This document shows, piece after piece, positions 38,787 to 49,519 of a stretch of DNA of 64,000 nt. The stretch comes from CAWEFA01 sp963851385 (GTDB lineage Bacteria > Bacteroidota > Bacteroidia > Bacteroidales > DTGW01): the NCBI GenBank assembly GCA_963851385.1, contig CAWKPE010000030.1:1-64000 (forward strand). Direction: 5' to 3'. The notes below the pieces were generated by a model, which worked only from the letters and a program-made list of their open reading frames with translations, had not been told where the DNA came from and did not search any database. The position numbers were made by a program, and so were the translations under genes. Numbering within the stretch: position 1 is the first letter of the stretch; every line of letters starts with the position of its first letter.

Positions 38787-40694
38787 ATGAAAGCTATTAC
38801 ACATTTGTTTGAAGAAAGTGTAAACCAATTTTCCGAAAATGCTTTTCTTTTTGAAAAGAAGAAAGACATTTTTCAATCTTTGAGTTATGCAGAAACAAAA
38901 GATCTGGTTTATAAATTTGCAGCAGGTCTCATGAGTTTAGGCCTCAATAAAGGTGATAGGGTAGCATTATTATCAGAAGGCAGAAATGAATGGGTTATTG
39001 GTGAATTGGGTATACTGTATTGTGGAGCTATAAATGTTCCGTTATCTGTAAAACTAAACGAACAATCTGAACTATTATTCAGAATTCATCATTCAGGTTC
39101 GCGAATGGTAATTGTTTCACAAAACCAGGCTAAAAAATTAAGTACAATAGTTGATAAAATACCGGGCGTTGACAAAATTATCCTTCTTGATAAACAAGAG
39201 CAATATAGCGAAAAAGAGAGATATTTTAATGATGTCCTGGCATTAGGTGAAGAATATTTAAATGATAATCGTGATTCTTTTATCCAGCGCTGGCAATCCG
39301 TGCAGCCCAACGATTATGCAACAATCAGTTATACTTCAGGAACAACGGCCGACCCTAAAGGCATTGTTTTAACACATCGAAATTATACATCTAATGTGGA
39401 GCATTCATTAAGTTTGATTGATGTTCCAGAAAAATACGTCACCCTGCTAATTTTACCATGGGATCACTCTTTTGCTCATACAACAGGTATTTACGCGATG
39501 ATGAAAACAGGTTCATCATTAGCTTCTGTGCAAGCTGGAAAAACAGCATCGGAAGCTTTAAAAAATATTCCTGTCAATATTAAAGAAATTAAACCTCATT
39601 TTTTGCTGAGCGTACCTGCATTGGCCAAGAATTTCAAAAAAAATATTGAAGCTGGCATAAGCACCAAAGGAGTAAGTGTTTATACGATTTTTAAATTCGG
39701 ACTTAAAATTGCTTATTTATATAATGGCATAGGATGGAATAGAGGAAAAAGCTGGCGAATCATCCTGAAACCAATATATTCATTTATTGACATTATTATT
39801 TTCAAAAAAATACGGGAAAATTTTGGAGGCCGGTTAAAATTCTTTGTAGGAGGTGGGGCTCTTTTGGATATAGAATTGCAGCGCTTTTTTTATGCAATTG
39901 GCATTCCAATGCTACAAGGTTACGGTTTGACTGAAGCATCACCAGTAATATCTGCTAACTCCCTTGAAAAATGCAAATTTGGTTCATCCGGAACCATAGC
40001 AAAGCAAATTCAATTAAAAATTTGCGATGAAAATGGTAAAGAATTGGCGCAAGGTGAAAAGGGTGAAATTGTTATTCGCGGAGAAAATGTTATGGCTGGC
40101 TACTGGAACAACAAAGAAGCCACCGAACAAACCATTATTGATAACCGGTTGCAAACAGGTGACATGGGATATGTTGATAAAGACGGCTTTTTATTTGTTC
40201 TTGGCCGTTTTAAATGCCTCCTGATCGCTGATGATGGAGAAAAATATAGTCCTGAGGGAATCGAAGAAGCTATTGTCGGACATTCGCCATATATTGAACA
40301 ATGCATGCTTTATAACAACCAGAATCCTTATACCGTTGCACTTATTGTAATTAATGCAGAAGCAATTAAAAAGTGGCTCAAAGAGAAATATCACAAGTTC
40401 AATGAACAAGATTATATAACTAATTCATTAAAACTTATAGCTTCAGAAATTAATGAATACAGAACAGGGCGGAAATACGACAAGATGTTTCCTCAACGTT
40501 GGCTGCCAGTCTCAATAGCTGTTCTTGAAGAACCTTTTTCAGAAGAGAATGGTTTATTAAACAGTACTTTAAAACTGGTACGCGGCAAAGTAATTGAAAA
40601 ATATATTGAAAGAATTCAGTTCCTTTATACTCCTGAAGCTAAAGATATTTGTAACTCTAAAAATCAGGAAGCAATTTCCAGGTCACTAAAATAA
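38787..40694 (+). CDS. Long-chain fatty acid-CoA ligase (AMP-dependent synthetase)
   Basis: This 635-residue ANL-superfamily enzyme activates fatty acids through an acyl-AMP to acyl-CoA. Motifs: the P-loop YTSGTTADPKGIVLTHRNYT (about residue 181), GYGLTEASPVISAN, and the hinge region TGDMGYVDKDGFLFVLGRFK. Near the C-terminus SPEGIEEAIVGHSPYIEQC is followed by NSTLKLVRGKV. The form with the long insertion is typical of Bacteroidota FAA1-like ligases. It likely acts on the inner face of the membrane. No other fatty-acid genes are adjacent except the FabK-like enzyme about 2 kb away. Confidence 0.93.
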   Translation: MKAITHLFEESVNQFSENAFLFEKKKDIFQSLSYAETKDLVYKFAAGLMSLGLNKGDRVALLSEGRNEWVIGELGILYCGAINVPLSVKLNEQSELLFRIHHSGSRMVIVSQNQAKKLSTIVDKIPGVDKIILLDKQEQYSEKERYFNDVLALGEEYLNDNRDSFIQRWQSVQPNDYATISYTSGTTADPKGIVLTHRNYTSNVEHSLSLIDVPEKYVTLLILPWDHSFAHTTGIYAMMKTGSSLASVQAGKTASEALKNIPVNIKEIKPHFLLSVPALAKNFKKNIEAGISTKGVSVYTIFKFGLKIAYLYNGIGWNRGKSWRIILKPIYSFIDIIIFKKIRENFGGRLKFFVGGGALLDIELQRFFYAIGIPMLQGYGLTEASPVISANSLEKCKFGSSGTIAKQIQLKICDENGKELAQGEKGEIVIRGENVMAGYWNNKEATEQTIIDNRLQTGDMGYVDKDGFLFVLGRFKCLLIADDGEKYSPEGIEEAIVGHSPYIEQCMLYNNQNPYTVALIVINAEAIKKWLKEKYHKFNEQDYITNSLKLIASEINEYRTGRKYDKMFPQRWLPVSIAVLEEPFSEENGLLNSTLKLVRGKVIEKYIERIQFLYTPEAKDICNSKNQEAISRSLK

Positions 40695-40912
40695 ATTGTG
40701 TAGTACAGTATAATATTCAAAATAACTATCCTCGCCTGCTTGCATCGCTTAACCCCATCATGTCCCGGTAACTATTTGGACTTATTTGTCACCGCATATA
40801 CTTCGTAGTTAGTTTTCTGCTTTTTGATATATGAATTTCAAGAATTATGATGTAACTTTAGTAAAGTCTCTGTATAAAGTTTGCTAAATAATATTCCAAA
40901 TATTGAAGCAAT

Positions 40913-43900
40913 ATGTACCGATTATTTTCGAATCGCCGGTTACTTTCTCTCGCAATTATATTGATTATTTCCAATATCATTATTACAGGCATTTCATTAT
41001 TTGTATCATACAACAAATCTGTTTCGACATTCAAGTCTACTTTAGTTGATATTGTGGAACGACAAAAATCGCTGGTAACTGTCCTTCACGAACAGGGGAA
41101 AAGCGCACCTGAAATAATTCAGTTATTAAAAAAAATGCGTGAAAAGTTTTACGATATCGGACAAACAGGTGAATTTGTCATAGCCTGCCAATCTGGTGAT
41201 AGTGCTGATTTTTTGTTAACCGAAAGTAAAATATCAAAGTTCTACATAAATAATCCCGAAAGGTATGGATTGCCTATGTGCATGGCCTTACAAGGTAAAT
41301 CAGGATATATTTTTGCCAAAGACTATAATGGTGTAAAAGTCCTGGCAGCCTTTACTTATATGCCTGCCTTTCAATGGGGAATTGTTGCTAAAATTTCGGT
41401 GTCAGAGTTAAACCGGCCATACTTCGAGGCGTTGTATATTTCTCTGTTTATTACCATATTATTAATATTGTTTTGTATTTTTCTTTTTGTCAAAATATCA
41501 AACCCGATTTTAAAAAACATTATAGACAGTGAAGAACATTACCGCAGTTTATTTAATAATAAACATGTTTGCATGTTGGTAATAAATCCTTCAAACATGA
41601 AAATTGCAGATGCCAACCCTGCCGCCTGTAATTTTTACGGGTATAAACTTAAAGAAATGCTTTCAATGGATATTTCTCAAATCAGCATGGTACAGCCAGA
41701 TGAAATACAGCAGTCGTTAGAAAAAATCAATAAAAGCCAGCAATATTATTTTAATGTCAAACATAAATTATCTGACGGCACGGTACGCGATGTTGAGGTT
41801 TCTGCAGGGACTATCCGGATTAAAGGCAAAAAATTTTTGTACTCTATTATTTTAGATATTACTAAACGCAAGCAAATTGAGGAAGAACTCATTGAAGCCC
41901 ATGAGCTTTTCCAAAAGACATTTCAATTAAGTCCGGTCGCTACAGGGCTTGCAAAACTATCTGGAAGAATTGTGGTTGATGTAAATAATGCATTTGAGAA
42001 TTTATTTGGTTTCACACAGACTGAGTTAGCAGGAAAACCTATCACGGATTTCGATATTTGGGAGAATGACGAAGAGCGGCAGCAAGCCTATCAAATGCTG
42101 ATAAAACAAGGCAGTCTCCGTGATAACGAGTTTTCCTTCAAATCCAGGTCAGGAAGAATTGGCCGGGGAATCTTATATGCAGAAACCATTGAACAGCGAG
42201 GGGAAAAATACATATTATTAAAAATCATAGACATCACCGAGCGTAAACAGGCTGAGGAAGCACGACGTGAAATTGACAAGCGTTATCGTACACTTTTCGA
42301 ATTTTCACCCTACGCTATCACGCAATCTGACATGAGCGGAAAGATTCTCACATGTAACCTGCAAGCCGCGTTAATGCATGGATACGAACGTCAAACAGAT
42401 TTGATAGGCACAAGTGCTTTCGATCTTTTTTCCCCGGATGAAATGGAACGTGCCAAAATAAACATGCAACAAACATTAAAGGATGGTGTCATCAGAAATA
42501 TAGAGTACCGCTTTCGCAAAAAGGATGGTTCCCAGTTTCAGGCGGAACTTAGTGCAACTTTAATTACAGATGCGGAAGGTAAACCCACGTCGTTTATGGC
42601 TATTACCCGCGATATTACTGAACGCAAACAAACTGAAGAGACATTGCGGAAAAGTGAAGAAAAATGGCAAAATTTATTCAACAATAGTCCTGATGCAATA
42701 GCTATTTACGAAGCTATTGATGATGGCAAAGATTTTGTTTTCACTGATTTTAATTTAACTGCAGAACAAACAGAAAAGATAAGCCGCGACCAGGTAGTTG
42801 GAAAACGAATTAGCAAAGCATTTCCCTCTGCTGCTGAACTTGGTTTTCTTGAAACTTTTAGAAAAGTATGGCTAACCGGGAATACTGAGCGAATGGATAT
42901 TACTTTCTATAAAGATGATAGAATTGCAGGTTGGCGTGAAAATATAATTTACAAATTGCGAACCGGGGAATTAGTTGCAATATATAACGATGTCACTGAA
43001 CGAAAGAAGGTGGAAGAAGCATTAAGCGAAAGTGAAGAACGCTTTTCAAAGGCTTATATGACTTCACCCATAGCCTTTATGATAGCAAACATGGAAGATG
43101 GCAGAATTATAGAAGTAAATGATGCATTCACCAACATTTCCGGGTTCTCCAGAGAAGAAGCCCTCGCGAGTACAACACTCAACTTGAAAATATGGGTTCA
43201 CGAAGAAGATCGAAAGCACATGATAGCTACTCTTCACAATGGTCAAGCTGTGGTGCGTAAGGAGATAATGTTATGCGCTAAAAACGGGAACGTCTCAACA
43301 GTACTGTTATCAGCTCAAGTTATCCAATTAAGCCATAAATATTGCATAATATCCAGCATAGAAGATATCACAGATCGCAAACTAGCAGAACAAAACTTAA
43401 AAATAAGCGAAGAAAAATTCAGAACTTTTGTTGATAATGTAGGTGAAGGATTTGGATTTGTAAACCCTGAAGAAGTATTTGTATATACAAATCCTGCTGC
43501 CGAAAGAATTTTTGGAGTAAGCAAAGACAAACTGGTTGGTAAAAACCTTAAAGAATTTCTATCTGAAAAAGAGTACAGAACAGTTCTTGAACAAACACAA
43601 ATTCGTAAGAAGGGGAAAATTAGTGTGTATGAAAACGAAATAATTCTATCTGATGGCAAAAAACGAAATATACTTATTACAGCAGTTCCGCAATTTGATA
43701 TTAATAAGAATTTCATAGGCACATATAGTATTTTCAGAGACATCAACGAACGCAAACAGGCGGAATTATTGCTTAAAGAAAAAACTGAAGAAATAGAAAC
43801 TCAAAATGAAGAATACTTGCAAATTAACGAAGAACTTAATCAAACCAACGAAGAATTGAAGTTAGCCAAAGAAAAAGCTGAAGAAAGCGACAGCCTAAAA

Positions 43901-45019
43901 ACAGCATTCCTGCATAATATGTCGCATGAAATCCGGACTCCAATGAATGCAATCATGGGCTTTTCAGAATTATTGGTAAAAAATTATAACGACAAATCAA
44001 AACTCGAAAAATTTTCAAGTATTATAAATCAAAGATGCAAGCACCTGCTCGAAATCATCAATGATATTCTCGATATTGCAAAAATTGAATCCGGTCAATT
44101 ACCTATTAATAGAGAAGAATGCAACCTGAACGATCTTTTCACAGAGCTTACTTCCTTTTTTAATGAACATCAGAAAAATATAGGCAAGCAAAATATTATG
44201 TTTAGTTTACAAGCTCAATGCAATCCAAGAGAGAATACCATCATTACCGACACGATTAAATTAAAACAAATATTCATCAATCTTATTTACAATGCATTTA
44301 AATTTACCAATGCAGGCAAAATTGAAGGTGGTTGTAAATACGATGCCGACCACAATTTATATTTTTATGTTTCCGATACCGGCATTGGTATACCACCCGA
44401 TAAGTATGAAGTAATTTTTGAACGTTTCTCACAATTACAGCATGAAAAAGGCGGAACCGGATTAGGCTTATCTATTGTAAAAGGATTGGTAAGCTTATTA
44501 GGAGGCAAAATATGGCTCGAATCTGAACTTGAGGATCTGCCTTCTGGCAAAGCAGGAGGAACTACATTTTACTTTTCATTACCTTATGAAATAGCTCAAT
44601 CAGTGCATCGCGAACAAGTCTCTATTGAAGAAACTCAAGAGTATCATTTTTCAGGTAAAACTATTCTTATAGTTGAAGACGATCTTTATAATGTCGATTA
44701 CATTAAAGAAATTCTTTCCGATACCGGCTTAAATATTATACATACCGAGTATGGTAAAAAAGCAATTAAAATAGCCACAACCCAACTACTGGATTTGGTT
44801 TTAATAGATATTCGCCTGCCCGATATAGAAGGTTATGAAGTAGTACGTCAAATTAAAAAGCGCAAACCAGGTTTAAAGTTTATTGCCCAAACAGCCTATG
44901 CCGCTCATGAAGACAGGCAAAAAGCCTTTGATACAGGTTGTATCGATTATATAAGCAAACCTTTAAACCGCAATTTGCTGTTATCTATGATAAATAAGTA
45001 CCTGTTAAAAGGCAATTAA
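40913..45019 (+). CDS. Hybrid sensor histidine kinase with six PAS domains and a receiver domain
   Basis: This 1368-residue membrane sensor has membrane segments at about 10-32 and 173-195, flanking a periplasmic cache-like sensor with FYDIGQTGEFVIACQSGDS and ALQGKSGYIFAKDYNG. Six PAS domains begin near residues 204, 329, 452, 580, 705 and 831; each ends with a D-I/V-T-x-R-K type boundary. A coiled coil (EEIETQNEEYLQINEELNQT) precedes the HisKA domain, with phospho-His H1005 in NMSHEIRTPMNA. The HATPase has NLIYNAFKFT, DTGIGIP and GGTGLGLS. The C-terminal receiver has VEDD and phospho-acceptor D1299 in LIDIRLPD. A short in-frame insertion, DLPSGKAGG, interrupts the HATPase near its end. The signal is unknown. 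Confidence 0.93.
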   Translation: MYRLFSNRRLLSLAIILIISNIIITGISLFVSYNKSVSTFKSTLVDIVERQKSLVTVLHEQGKSAPEIIQLLKKMREKFYDIGQTGEFVIACQSGDSADFLLTESKISKFYINNPERYGLPMCMALQGKSGYIFAKDYNGVKVLAAFTYMPAFQWGIVAKISVSELNRPYFEALYISLFITILLILFCIFLFVKISNPILKNIIDSEEHYRSLFNNKHVCMLVINPSNMKIADANPAACNFYGYKLKEMLSMDISQISMVQPDEIQQSLEKINKSQQYYFNVKHKLSDGTVRDVEVSAGTIRIKGKKFLYSIILDITKRKQIEEELIEAHELFQKTFQLSPVATGLAKLSGRIVVDVNNAFENLFGFTQTELAGKPITDFDIWENDEERQQAYQMLIKQGSLRDNEFSFKSRSGRIGRGILYAETIEQRGEKYILLKIIDITERKQAEEARREIDKRYRTLFEFSPYAITQSDMSGKILTCNLQAALMHGYERQTDLIGTSAFDLFSPDEMERAKINMQQTLKDGVIRNIEYRFRKKDGSQFQAELSATLITDAEGKPTSFMAITRDITERKQTEETLRKSEEKWQNLFNNSPDAIAIYEAIDDGKDFVFTDFNLTAEQTEKISRDQVVGKRISKAFPSAAELGFLETFRKVWLTGNTERMDITFYKDDRIAGWRENIIYKLRTGELVAIYNDVTERKKVEEALSESEERFSKAYMTSPIAFMIANMEDGRIIEVNDAFTNISGFSREEALASTTLNLKIWVHEEDRKHMIATLHNGQAVVRKEIMLCAKNGNVSTVLLSAQVIQLSHKYCIISSIEDITDRKLAEQNLKISEEKFRTFVDNVGEGFGFVNPEEVFVYTNPAAERIFGVSKDKLVGKNLKEFLSEKEYRTVLEQTQIRKKGKISVYENEIILSDGKKRNILITAVPQFDINKNFIGTYSIFRDINERKQAELLLKEKTEEIETQNEEYLQINEELNQTNEELKLAKEKAEESDSLKTAFLHNMSHEIRTPMNAIMGFSELLVKNYNDKSKLEKFSSIINQRCKHLLEIINDILDIAKIESGQLPINREECNLNDLFTELTSFFNEHQKNIGKQNIMFSLQAQCNPRENTIITDTIKLKQIFINLIYNAFKFTNAGKIEGGCKYDADHNLYFYVSDTGIGIPPDKYEVIFERFSQLQHEKGGTGLGLSIVKGLVSLLGGKIWLESELEDLPSGKAGGTTFYFSLPYEIAQSVHREQVSIEETQEYHFSGKTILIVEDDLYNVDYIKEILSDTGLNIIHTEYGKKAIKIATTQLLDLVLIDIRLPDIEGYEVVRQIKKRKPGLKFIAQTAYAAHEDRQKAFDTGCIDYISKPLNRNLLLSMINKYLLKGN

Positions 45020-45312
45020 TTCAAAATACTATTTTCGCAAGACTTTGTATTTTCGAATAGTTTAGCTCCTTTCAGGCTCCACCAACAAATCGCATAATTC
45101 TTCGTCCGTCCACATTTACCAAAAGTCATTTAACAAACTGTGCCAGGGAGAGTTTATTTAACAATTTACATAAAACTTTAATTGTATAATTCATTTCTCA
45201 CGAAAAGTCACGAAATTTGAAATCTGGAAAATATATCTTTATTTATTTTTAGTAATTAAAATTTTATTGAACGAAATGGCCAAACTTTATTATTTATTTA
45301 AAATCAATTACA

Positions 45313-46104
45313 ATGTTGAAATCATTATTCACTACCGTACTTTTCTTTACAGCAATTCAAATCTTTGCTTCAACTAATGATACAATTTGGAACCAAACCG
45401 ATAAAGATGGCCGCAAACAAGGTTATTGGCGTATTTCATACGAGACAGGTAAAATCAAGTACCAGGGATTTTTCAAAGACAATAAACCTGTTGGTGAGAT
45501 GAGGCGCTACTATGAAGACGGAGTAATTCGTGCCATTCAATATTTTGGAAATAACAACAAATCAAAAGCAAAGCTTTACTATCAAAATGGAATATTAGCG
45601 GGTGAAGGAAATTTCATTGAATCAATAAAAGACAGTGTATGGAAATATTATTCTTATTATGACAAGACCCTTAAACTGGAAGAAAAATATTCCAATGGAG
45701 TCAAAGAAGGATATTCAAAAAAGTATTATCCAAACGGACAAGTTGCAGAAGAAATTTTATGGCATAATAATCTGAAGCAAGGTCCCTGGAATCAATATTA
45801 TGAAGATAGCATTCCTAAACTTAAAGCAAACTATATTAACGATATGCGCAACGGGGACTTTCTGGAGCTTTACCCGAATGGTAAACCGGAAATTAAAGGA
45901 AATTTTGAAAATAATATCATGCAGGGAGAATGGATATATTACAACGAAAATGGTAATATAAAAACAAAAGTAATGTATGTGAATGGAATCCCCAAAAATG
46001 CCGATGTACTGAAAAAGCAGGAAAATGACTTTTTTAGAATGATTGATAATAATAAAGGCAAATTTCCTGAACCTGATGAAACCAATATTGCGCCAACTAA
46101 TTAA
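45313..46104 (+). CDS. MORN-repeat (YwqK-like) secreted protein
   Basis: This 263-residue protein has a signal peptide (residues 1-19, ending IFAS). About eight MORN-like repeats of 22-24 residues follow, with the pattern YYxNGxxxxxGxY/F: YYEDGVIRAIQYFGN, YYQNGILAGEGNF, YYPNGQVAEEILW, LYPNGKPEIKGNF and YYNENGNIKTKVMY. Such proteins are often annotated as YwqK-family antitoxins, but no toxin is next to it. Its location outside the cytoplasm suggests a surface role. It is 36 bases upstream of the broken subtilase gene. Confidence 0.8.
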   Translation: MLKSLFTTVLFFTAIQIFASTNDTIWNQTDKDGRKQGYWRISYETGKIKYQGFFKDNKPVGEMRRYYEDGVIRAIQYFGNNNKSKAKLYYQNGILAGEGNFIESIKDSVWKYYSYYDKTLKLEEKYSNGVKEGYSKKYYPNGQVAEEILWHNNLKQGPWNQYYEDSIPKLKANYINDMRNGDFLELYPNGKPEIKGNFENNIMQGEWIYYNENGNIKTKVMYVNGIPKNADVLKKQENDFFRMIDNNKGKFPEPDETNIAPTN

Positions 46105-46139
46105 AATATTCTTCGATATTGAATCAATGCAGCATTTGA

Positions 46140-47817
46140 ATGAAATCGAAAATTAATAATTATAAATTTCATATCGTATTCACTATTTCAATTGTATTAA
46201 TTAATTTGTCTGCAAAAGGGCAGCATGGTGCAAAATATTGGGTTCAATTTACAGACAAAAAGAAATTCCTTATTCAATAAATAAACCTGAACAATTTCTT
46301 TCTTCAAGAGCCATTCAGCGAAGATTAAGAAATAATGTTCCCATCACTGAAGAAGATCTTCCTGTGTCAACATATTATGCTGATAGCCTGAATATGCCAG
46401 GAGTTAAGGTAATGTACACTTCAAAATGGTTTAATTCGGCAACTATAGAGGTAAATGATACATCTGCCGATAGAAATAATAAAGAATTATTCATTTGTAA
46501 AAGCTGTTGAAAATACAGCTGATGCAGTTTCGTACAAAAATGGAGTTCATTTCAAATAAATTTAAAGACCAGTTTAGTCCGTTAACCTAATCCTGATGAA
46601 TCATTATATAATTATGGTTATACACAAATTAAACTGGAAAATGGCGTATTTCTTCACAGAATTGGGATTTCGAGGCAAAGGAATTCAAATTGCCGTTAAT
46701 AGATGCTGGGTTTCCAAGATGCGGAAATTATACGTTTCGCTAGATTCTTTGCGCAATGCGAAACCGGATATTAGTACAAAAAATTTTGTTGACTTAGGGC
46801 AAAGTGTTTATAATGACGTATCGCATGGAGCTGAAGTTTTATCAACTATTGCTGCCGATTTGCCTGGAACATTTGTAGGAACTGCACCAGATGCTTCTTT
46901 TATTCTTTTATGCAGTGAAGATGTTAATTCGGAATATCCAGTAGAAGAAGATAACTGGGTTGCTGCTGCCGAATATGCTGATAGCGCGGGTGCAGATATT
47001 ATTAGTACTTCTCTTGGTTATACAACATTCGATGATCCTGTCTTTAATAATTCCTATATAGATATGAATGGAGAAACTACCCGGATTTCATTAGCTGCAA
47101 CAATTGCTTCTTCCAAAGGAATAATAGTTGTAGTCAGTGCCGGTAATGAAGGAGATAATTCATGGCATTATATCAGTGCACCTGCAGATGCAAAAAATAT
47201 ATTGACTGCCGGTGCAGTGACAAGTGACAGTTTAAGGGCAATTTTTTCATCCTTTGGCCCTTCATCAGATGGAAGGATTAAACCCGATATTATGGCAATG
47301 GGAGAAAATGTAATGCTGTAGAATCATATCCCGGACAATTTCTTGAAAATAAGTGGTACATCATTTTCTTCTCCTATTATAGCAGGCCTTACAGCATGTC
47401 TTGTACAGGCATATCCAAATGCAGTATAAAAAAAGACAGTGTTATTCATGCAATAAGAAAACTTCCAATTTGTATGAAAGACCTAATAATTCTCTTATGG
47501 TTATGGAATTCCTGATTTTAATAAAGCTTACAATTGTTACAATAAACTAATCAAGAATGCAAACACTATTAATATTTCCCAAATCCTTTTCAGGAAACTT
47601 ATATTTTAATTTGAATTTCCCCTATTCTGAATCAATTAAAATAATGTGCTACAATTCTATTGGAAAATTAATTTTTGTAACAACAAAACCAGCAAGTGAC
47701 TTTGTTATATTGCAAACTGAATTGCAAAGTCTGAAACAGGGTTTATATATTTTTAAATGCTTACTCAAACAATCAATCCTGGGTTCTGAAAGCTGTAAAA
47801 CAGTAAATTTAAAATAG
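46140..47817 (+). pseudogene. S8 subtilisin-like protease with T9SS sorting domain, broken by frameshifts
   Basis: One gene of about 550 codons is spread over several frames. It begins at 46140 with a signal peptide (IVLINLSAKGQ) and the family start KYWVQFTDK. It then shifts to SINKPEQFLSSRAIQRRLRN. The catalytic Asp (IDAGFPRCGNYTF, 46689-46728) is again in another frame. The His segment VSHGAEVLSTIAADLPGTFV and VVVSAGNEG are in frame from 46596. The Ser motif ISGTSFSSPIIAGL is at about 47350 after a stop. The final frame (47557-47817) is the C-terminal T9SS sorting domain ending GLYIFKCLL. At least four breaks exist. All three catalytic residues survive, so sequence errors cannot be excluded. 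Confidence 0.82.
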
Positions 47818-47823
47818 AAGAAA

Positions 47824-49233
47824 ATGCCAGAATTGCCAAATACAACAAATGATAATTTTCTAACATTATTTCAGCTTAATAAATTAATTCAGGATTCTAT
47901 CAAAACAAAACTGAATGAATTTTTTTGGATTAAAGCTGAAATTGCCCAAGTGAAAGAAAATTACAGCGGACATTGCTATCTCGAGCTGGTTGAAAAAGAT
48001 CCTCTGACGGATCGGATTGTTGCGCAATCAAAAGGCACAATATGGGCAAATACATTTCGAATGTTAAAACCGTATTTTGAAACTACTACTGGAAGAAAAC
48101 TAACAGAAGGTTTGAAAATATTAATATGTGTAAAAGTTGAATTTCATGAAATTTATGGTTTAAGTCTCAATATTTCAGATATAGATCCAAGTTATACTGT
48201 CGGCGACCTCGCGCTTAAAAAGGCAGAAACAATCAAACGTCTTAAAGAAGAAGGAGTTTTCGATATTAACCACGAGCTAAAACTGCCACTAGTAACCCAG
48301 CGTATTGCAGTAATATCCTCAGAAACAGCAGCAGGTTATACAGATTTTGTTTCTCATCTTAACAACAATCCTTTCAATTATCATTTTGATATTAAACTAT
48401 TTCCCGCGTTTATGCAAGGTAATAATGCCGAAGAATCAATAGTAAATTCATTAGAACTAATAAATAAAGATATAAACAATTTCGACGTCGTTACAATAAT
48501 CAGAGGTGGCGGTTCCCAGGTTGATCTTAACTGTTTCGACAGTTATTGGCTTTCGCTGAATGTAGCACAATTTCCTGTTCCGGTATTAACAGGCATTGGT
48601 CACGAACAGGATGATTCCGTAGTTGATATGGTTGCTCATACCAGACTAAAAACGCCCACTGCCGTTGCTGATTTTTTGATTGATCGTATGAGTGAATTTG
48701 AAGAAAGTCTGGATGACTTCAATGTACTGACAGTTGAATTAACAAAAAAATCAATTTCTGAAAAGAAAAAACTTCTTGAAGATACTTTATTTACGTTGCC
48801 TTTAATATTTAAAGAACAAATACATAAAGAATTATCTATTTTGAATTCATTCACTCATCTCACTTCAAAAAATATTGAAAGGAAAATTCAAAGTCTTGAC
48901 TTTTCTTATAAAATGTATGTTGAAAAAGTTACAATTTCACTTAAACACTTTTTTCAATATAAAAGGGCAGAGTTGAAACATGTTTATTCAAACCTGAAAA
49001 GTCTTATTCAAATTAAAATTGAGAAACATAATTCTTACATCAACAAATATGATAAAATTGCAAATATGGTAAACCCTGAATACATTTTAAGAAAGGGATT
49101 TTCAATTACCTTTTTCAATAATGTGCCATTAAAAGATGCGTCTTTGCTTACTGAAAAAGACAATATTAAAACACAACTTTACAAAGGAACAATTTTAAGT
49201 GAAGTTAAAAGTGTTGGAAATAAAAAATTATGA
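47824..49233 (+). CDS. xseA: Exodeoxyribonuclease VII large subunit
   Basis: XseA is the catalytic subunit of exonuclease VII, which degrades single-stranded DNA. The 469-residue protein has an OB-fold N-terminus (LNEFFWIKAEIAQVKENYSG with HCYLELVEK). The catalytic core has KLPLVTQRIAVISSETAAGY, FDVVTIIRGGGSQVDLNCFD, PVLTGIGHEQDDSVVDMVAH and TRLKTPTAVADFLI. A long coiled C-terminus ends NPEYILRKGFSITFFNN. The usual partner xseB is not adjacent but lies about 4.1 kb downstream on the same strand, after two kinase genes. Confidence 0.95.
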   Translation: MPELPNTTNDNFLTLFQLNKLIQDSIKTKLNEFFWIKAEIAQVKENYSGHCYLELVEKDPLTDRIVAQSKGTIWANTFRMLKPYFETTTGRKLTEGLKILICVKVEFHEIYGLSLNISDIDPSYTVGDLALKKAETIKRLKEEGVFDINHELKLPLVTQRIAVISSETAAGYTDFVSHLNNNPFNYHFDIKLFPAFMQGNNAEESIVNSLELINKDINNFDVVTIIRGGGSQVDLNCFDSYWLSLNVAQFPVPVLTGIGHEQDDSVVDMVAHTRLKTPTAVADFLIDRMSEFEESLDDFNVLTVELTKKSISEKKKLLEDTLFTLPLIFKEQIHKELSILNSFTHLTSKNIERKIQSLDFSYKMYVEKVTISLKHFFQYKRAELKHVYSNLKSLIQIKIEKHNSYINKYDKIANMVNPEYILRKGFSITFFNNVPLKDASLLTEKDNIKTQLYKGTILSEVKSVGNKKL

Positions 49234-49519
49234 TTATCCGTACTTAAATCAAGTTACTTTTTCTAAAAGGACTATCAGGAATTTAGACTTTAGACTATTA
49301 GGTTCTTAAATCGAACTTTAGATAGGAATTTCTATAGTCTAAATACCTTCAGTCTTAGTTGCTTTAACTAAAATTGAATTATCAATAGATATTATTCCGG
49401 ACATTTACTTAAAAATATATAGAATATAACTTCCAAATTTGATGATTAATATCATCTTGTATTAAATACGCCATTGCACAATTATTGCGTTATAAATTTT
49501 AATTACAAACCTGTAAATA

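Noticed and set aside
49284..49345. Inverted repeat TTTAGACTAT...ATAGTCTAAA downstream of xseA
   Set aside because: Ten-base arms with a loop of about 40 bases and no T-run; could be chance in AT-rich DNA.
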